From: Anthracocystis setariae | Lineage: Eukaryota > Basidiomycota > Ustilaginomycetes > Ustilaginales > Ustilaginaceae | Length of the DNA stretch: 64,000 bases | Direction of reading: 5' to 3' | NCBI GenBank assembly: GCA_928724745.1 | Contig: CAKMXJ010000005.1 | Span: forward strand, 124,001 to 188,000 | Shown here: positions 60,496 through 64,000 of the stretch, piece by piece | How positions within the stretch are numbered: the stretch's first letter is position 1 | Layout of the letters: each line of letters starts with the position of its first letter | Program-made: the position numbers and the translations under genes | The notes under the pieces: generated by a model | Told to the model about the DNA's origin: nothing | The model's input: only the letters and a program-made list of their open reading frames with translations | Databases searched by the model: none

Positions 60496-63015
60496 ATGCC
60501 GACAACTCACTCAGTGATCTCGCTGCTGGCACTCACAGCAACTGTCCAGGCTTCGTTTTTCAGCACCATATTCTTTGGGAAAGATACTCTGGAGCCAGTT
60601 CGAGAAGCGATACGTCGCACCGAGCAGTTCCGCTCCGAAGTGTACGGCTGGTACAACCATAATGCCACCCAACAGGCCAACTTTACCGTCATCGAAGATC
60701 CAAAGGACCTCTACACACTCTTGCCCGCCACATACGCAGGTCGCAGCTTGGTTACTCCAGATGGATCGTACTATTCAGATATCGAGGGATACTACAAGGG
60801 CCAATGGCAAGGGTGGGATTTCAGTACGCAGGCAAACCGGTCCCTCGCCATCGACTCAAAGCTGAACAAGACATTGGCAGATCATTTGAAGAAGGAGACC
60901 AACAAGCACAACGTCACTTATGTCGACGGCGTCGATCCAGAAAAGCTGAGCTGGGACAGAGGTCAGTTTGACTGGCTCGGCGCAGGCAAAATCGATCTGC
61001 ATCTCAAGGAGGAGCATCTTACCGACGGAAACGTATCCCTTGTTACCGGAAGTCTCAGCCTCCAACCACCAACTGGCTCAGTGTCGGAAGAGTCGGTAGA
61101 CTTCTCTCTCGAAGGCCTCCACTTTATCCCCACCGGTAGCATCTTTCTTCACGCTGTCGGTGACGAAAACCCTGCCGATACGGATGTGCGCACAACACTG
61201 GGCTTTATCCCACACGGCAACAACGAAACGATGAATGCAACGATTGCGGCTGTCGACAAAGCCTTTCAACTTCGCATCGATTGGCTTAATTCCATCACCG
61301 CTTCTGGCTCTTACGATTCAGACGACAGTCCGGCCACTCCTCCTCAAGTCAAGCACAATTGCTCACTTCACGTGTATGGTCAGCTCAAGTCTGCAGGACC
61401 CCATGACTCTGTTCAACCCCTCATCACTCTGCTCGAATCGGAAACACGCCATTCCACCGGCGTTAGCACCATCTCGCCTCCTCCTCTTCAGCTATCTCTG
61501 TTGGTCTACTCGCCCGAATGCCACATCGTCACCAAATCGACGCCGGTCAACGGCCTCCTTCAAACGCGCCTATGGAAGAAGGCGGTGCACTACGCAATCC
61601 TCTACTTTATTGTCCTCTTTGTTCAAACCCGAGTGCTCATCTCCCAGATGGAAGCCACGAGCACCCCGACGGGGTTGGGCAAGGTAGCCCACCAGACGTG
61701 GTTGCTGCAGAGCATTCTGGATGCATACGCATGCATCGTGCATCTAAGTGTGGGCGTCGTCCTAGAGGACATGGCCAAGGAAACCGTGTTGCCGTTGATC
61801 GCATGTGCGTTCATGAGTGGCATGTGCTTCCTGGCGTTTGGATATAGGTATACGGTCACGGTCTATCGGACGCAGATGGATGCGTCGCCTTCTCCCGCCC
61901 CTGCCACCACGCCTTCAACTGCTCCCGCTACAGCACCGCAGCAGATGTCGACTGAAGAGCGAGCTGCTCCAGATCGCGCCGAGAACGAGCGACCAAGGCC
62001 AACCAATGCCGAGGCAACGCTGACAGGCAGGCTGCAAACGACGATCGCGGCGATTTCGGCTGCGGACGCCGAAACGGCCACTGCCGAAGAGCTCGCTGCT
62101 CGACGTCGCGGTGCTTGGATTGCAGGTGTTGCGCTATTCTTGATCTTTGTCGCGTTTTTCCCGATCGAGACGGTGCTGCTGGCGCTGCCTGTGCTGTATT
62201 CGTTCTGGCTGCCACAGATCTACCGCAACGTGGTTCGAGGTACGCGCAGAGCCGTTTTGAAGCGTACCGTTGTGGTCACGACGCTGTGCCGGTTGTTTGT
62301 TCCGCTGTATGTGCTGGGATGTCCGGAGAACGTGTTGTTGATGGATGCGAATGGGTGGGGGTGGGTGTTGGGTGGCTGGGTGGGGTTGCAGGCGGTGGTG
62401 TTGATGTTACAGGATGTGATGGGCGCGCATTGGTTTATGCGGCAAACTTGGATTCCGGAGGGAGCGAGCGGGGTTGGATGGGAGTATCATCCCGAGCTCA
62501 AGAGAGGGGCAGATGAAGAGCAAGGAGTGGAAGGCGAGGATGGATATGCGGATTGTGCAATTTGCCTCACTGCCATCGAGAACAAGCGCGCGAAGCCAAG
62601 GGGCAGGAGGAGGAACAAGGGGAAAGGAGGAGCAGAAGCGAGAGGATGGTTCGGATTCGGAAAGTCTCATGCTGGCTACGATCGCATTTCAAATGCTGAG
62701 GATTATGACGTGCCGAACCAAGACGAACGGTATTCAGCAGTTGATAAACAGGCCTCGCAGTCGTTGTGGGGTGGGGATGCATCGTCGGCTCAATCTAGCA
62801 GTCGAAGTTGGCGAACGCGTAGAGGGCTGGCCAGGGTCATCAGCAGAATGGTGGAGTGCAAGACAGGATTGGTTGCAACCAACCGATTGCGTAGGAGGAG
62901 GATGGATGTCATGGTGGCGCCGTGTCAACATGCATTCCACACTGAATGTCTGCAGAGGTGGTTGCAGATCAAAAGTGAGTGTCCCAGTTGCAGGGCTTCG
63001 CTCCCTTCGATCTAG
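60496..63015 (+). CDS. DSC1: Golgi membrane RING E3 ligase, Tul1/Dsc1 family
   Basis: 839 residues from ATG 60496, where a signal peptide begins (SVISLLALTATVQA). A long luminal domain with several N-glycosylation sequons (NAT, NFT, NRS, NKT, NVT, NVS) is followed by about seven hydrophobic segments from residue about 355, interrupted by a proline/alanine-rich cytosolic loop. It ends in a C-terminal RING-H2: CAIC near residue 687, then C-x-H-x2-H (CQHAFH) near 809 and CPSC near 828. The last residues CPSCRASLPSI match the family end. In yeasts this ligase acts in the Dsc complex on Golgi and endosomal proteins and in SREBP activation. About 115 residues separate the first CxxC from the next ligand, a large insertion in the first RING loop. 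Confidence 0.88.
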   Translation: MPTTHSVISLLALTATVQASFFSTIFFGKDTLEPVREAIRRTEQFRSEVYGWYNHNATQQANFTVIEDPKDLYTLLPATYAGRSLVTPDGSYYSDIEGYYKGQWQGWDFSTQANRSLAIDSKLNKTLADHLKKETNKHNVTYVDGVDPEKLSWDRGQFDWLGAGKIDLHLKEEHLTDGNVSLVTGSLSLQPPTGSVSEESVDFSLEGLHFIPTGSIFLHAVGDENPADTDVRTTLGFIPHGNNETMNATIAAVDKAFQLRIDWLNSITASGSYDSDDSPATPPQVKHNCSLHVYGQLKSAGPHDSVQPLITLLESETRHSTGVSTISPPPLQLSLLVYSPECHIVTKSTPVNGLLQTRLWKKAVHYAILYFIVLFVQTRVLISQMEATSTPTGLGKVAHQTWLLQSILDAYACIVHLSVGVVLEDMAKETVLPLIACAFMSGMCFLAFGYRYTVTVYRTQMDASPSPAPATTPSTAPATAPQQMSTEERAAPDRAENERPRPTNAEATLTGRLQTTIAAISAADAETATAEELAARRRGAWIAGVALFLIFVAFFPIETVLLALPVLYSFWLPQIYRNVVRGTRRAVLKRTVVVTTLCRLFVPLYVLGCPENVLLMDANGWGWVLGGWVGLQAVVLMLQDVMGAHWFMRQTWIPEGASGVGWEYHPELKRGADEEQGVEGEDGYADCAICLTAIENKRAKPRGRRRNKGKGGAEARGWFGFGKSHAGYDRISNAEDYDVPNQDERYSAVDKQASQSLWGGDASSAQSSSRSWRTRRGLARVISRMVECKTGLVATNRLRRRRMDVMVAPCQHAFHTECLQRWLQIKSECPSCRASLPSI

Positions 63016-63119
63016 ACTGACTTGGATGGATGATATAGATGCTGAGGTTTTTAATTGCATTGTCGTGTGGGGTATATTGTATAACTGTTGTGAGCGAGCG
63101 GTCAATCGATGGGAAGGAG

Positions 63120-63608
63120 TTAGGCGAGTGCGAATGAGACGCGCTTTCGTGGTGATTTGCTCTTGTTCGCCGAAGACTTTTTCAAATTCGACATGCCACC
63201 ACCACCACCACCACCACTTGATGTACCAATACTTGCAACATCATCTGCATCATTCTCAGCTTCGATGTGGCTAGACTGTTGGTTGGGGGCGATCTTTCCT
63301 CGTTGTTTCCTGGCCTCTTTTCGTTTCTTAACCTTTTCCCGAAGGCTTTTTTTGAGTTGAGCCTTGATGTCCGCTTTGCTCTTTGTGGCGGGTTTGTGAT
63401 GGGTGAGGATGGATTTCTTGTGTTTGTTTGCGAGTTGGATTTGTTGTAGTGCTTGGAGTTTTTGTTTCGAGGTTTGGATGCGTTGTGCGTCGTGGTTGGA
63501 TTTGGCTTCGGCGATCGAGTTGGAGAGCGCGACGAGGTGCGAGATGCCAGCGTCTTCGGCGAACTTTGACTTGCGGACGGGTTGGGTTGGGGTGACGTGG
63601 CGTGCCAT
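63120..63608 (-). CDS. Small lysine-rich, probably nucleolar protein, unknown
   Basis: 162 residues from ATG 63608 (MARHVTPTQPVRKSKF); 38 codons open upstream would add an unlikely leucine-rich stretch from the GAG repeat. The protein is highly basic and mostly helical (SIAEAKSNHDAQRIQTSKQK, then KSLREKVKKRKEARKQRGK), with a glycine run and a C-terminal SPRKRVSFALA. Composition and size resemble small ribosome-biogenesis factors, but I do not recognise the family with confidence. It converges on the RING ligase gene with 104 bp between stops. Confidence 0.6.
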   Translation of the reverse strand: MARHVTPTQPVRKSKFAEDAGISHLVALSNSIAEAKSNHDAQRIQTSKQKLQALQQIQLANKHKKSILTHHKPATKSKADIKAQLKKSLREKVKKRKEARKQRGKIAPNQQSSHIEAENDADDVASIGTSSGGGGGGGMSNLKKSSANKSKSPRKRVSFALA

Positions 63609-64000
63609 GGCGTGGAGAGGTAAAAGTGAGAAATGCAGGAGAATGGGAAGGGGGACGAGGAGGAGGAGGAGGAGGAGGAATGCGGTTGGTGGAGTGTGGA
63701 AATTTTTGGTGAGGCGAGGCAAAGTCCCGGCACTCGGAGGTGGAGTTATGAGTTATGAGTTTTTGTTCAAATTTTGTGAGGTCGTGACAGGAAACAATGA
63801 TGTGTTGTTTTGAACCCAACCGAATCGATTCGCAAGCGGCGATACTGCACGTCATGCGGGGGGTTGCAAGGTGGGGACTGAGCAGGAGTAAACAGGAAGC
63901 TTGATTCCAAGTACAGTAGACTGCAAGTTAGTAGTTGTTGGATCAAACAAGATCTCCCATCTCAGGATCGCAGTACTGGATCGCAGTACTGGATGCGAAC
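63609..64000. other. Right-edge intergenic region
   Basis: Probable promoter of the lysine-rich gene. It contains an AGG repeat (about 63655-63680) and two tandem copies of ATCGCAGTACTGG (63966-63991). No gene seen. Confidence 0.6.

Noticed and set aside
1..64000. CRISPR arrays, bacterial operons, ribosomal RNA genes
   Set aside because: None seen; the gene content, introns and tRNA intron are those of a fungal nucleus.

Overview
The window looks like a chromosome arm segment of a basidiomycete smut fungus (Ustilaginaceae or a close relative). Several features point that way: mostly intron-poor genes of high GC content; a canonical fungal gene set (ABCE1/RLI1, NOP10, ERV25, ATG27, enolase, a Skn7-type regulator, a G-patch Ntr1/TFIP11 factor, a Tul1/Dsc1-type RING ligase); short GTAAGT/AG introns; and a secreted protein of the Cryptococcus MAG family. 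I cannot name the species from sequence alone.

Bases 1-17355 are a three-level nest of LTR retrotransposons, all pointing left. A Ty1/copia element (5' LTR 17216-17355) is cut off after its integrase by a CCCGGG-rich Ty3/gypsy chromovirus, called gypsy-2 here (5' LTR 14463-14732), whose left end lies outside the window. Gypsy-2 has gag and pol in one frame separated by a single TAG, and a pol ending in a chromodomain. On the opposite strand, beyond pol, it carries a long open frame with paired CxxC motifs. That frame is interrupted by a complete and apparently very young second gypsy element, gypsy-1 (307-7621), which has LTRs identical by eye, a 4-bp target duplication, intact gag and pol, a canonical -1 frameshift heptamer, and an unusual WMDD reverse transcriptase box.

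Bases 17356-27650 hold a GPI-type secreted glycoprotein gene, an intron-containing tRNA-Ser(GCT), and a non-LTR (LINE) retrotransposon with a CCHC ORF1 and an endonuclease/reverse transcriptase ORF2.

Bases 27657-38336 are a compact housekeeping block: RLI1 (-), a two-exon SANT/Myb-like small protein (-), ATG27 (-), an ataxin-3 type deubiquitinase (+), NOP10 (-, two exons), ERV25 (+, two exons) and enolase (-). Bases 38337-64000 contain a very large Num1/ApsA-type cortical dynein anchor (+) flanked by two unusually long gene-poor stretches rich in TACTGTAC-type words. They are followed by a Skn7-type HSF/response regulator (+), an Ntr1/TFIP11 G-patch protein (-), a Tul1/Dsc1-type membrane RING ligase (+) and a small lysine-rich protein (-).

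The genes do not form an operon-like unit. Their themes are translation and ribosome biogenesis (RLI1, NOP10), membrane traffic and protein quality control (ERV25, ATG27, ataxin-3, DSC1), splicing (NTR1), cortex and nuclear positioning (NUM1), and stress signalling (SKN7). The less ordinary biology is in the nested retroelements.
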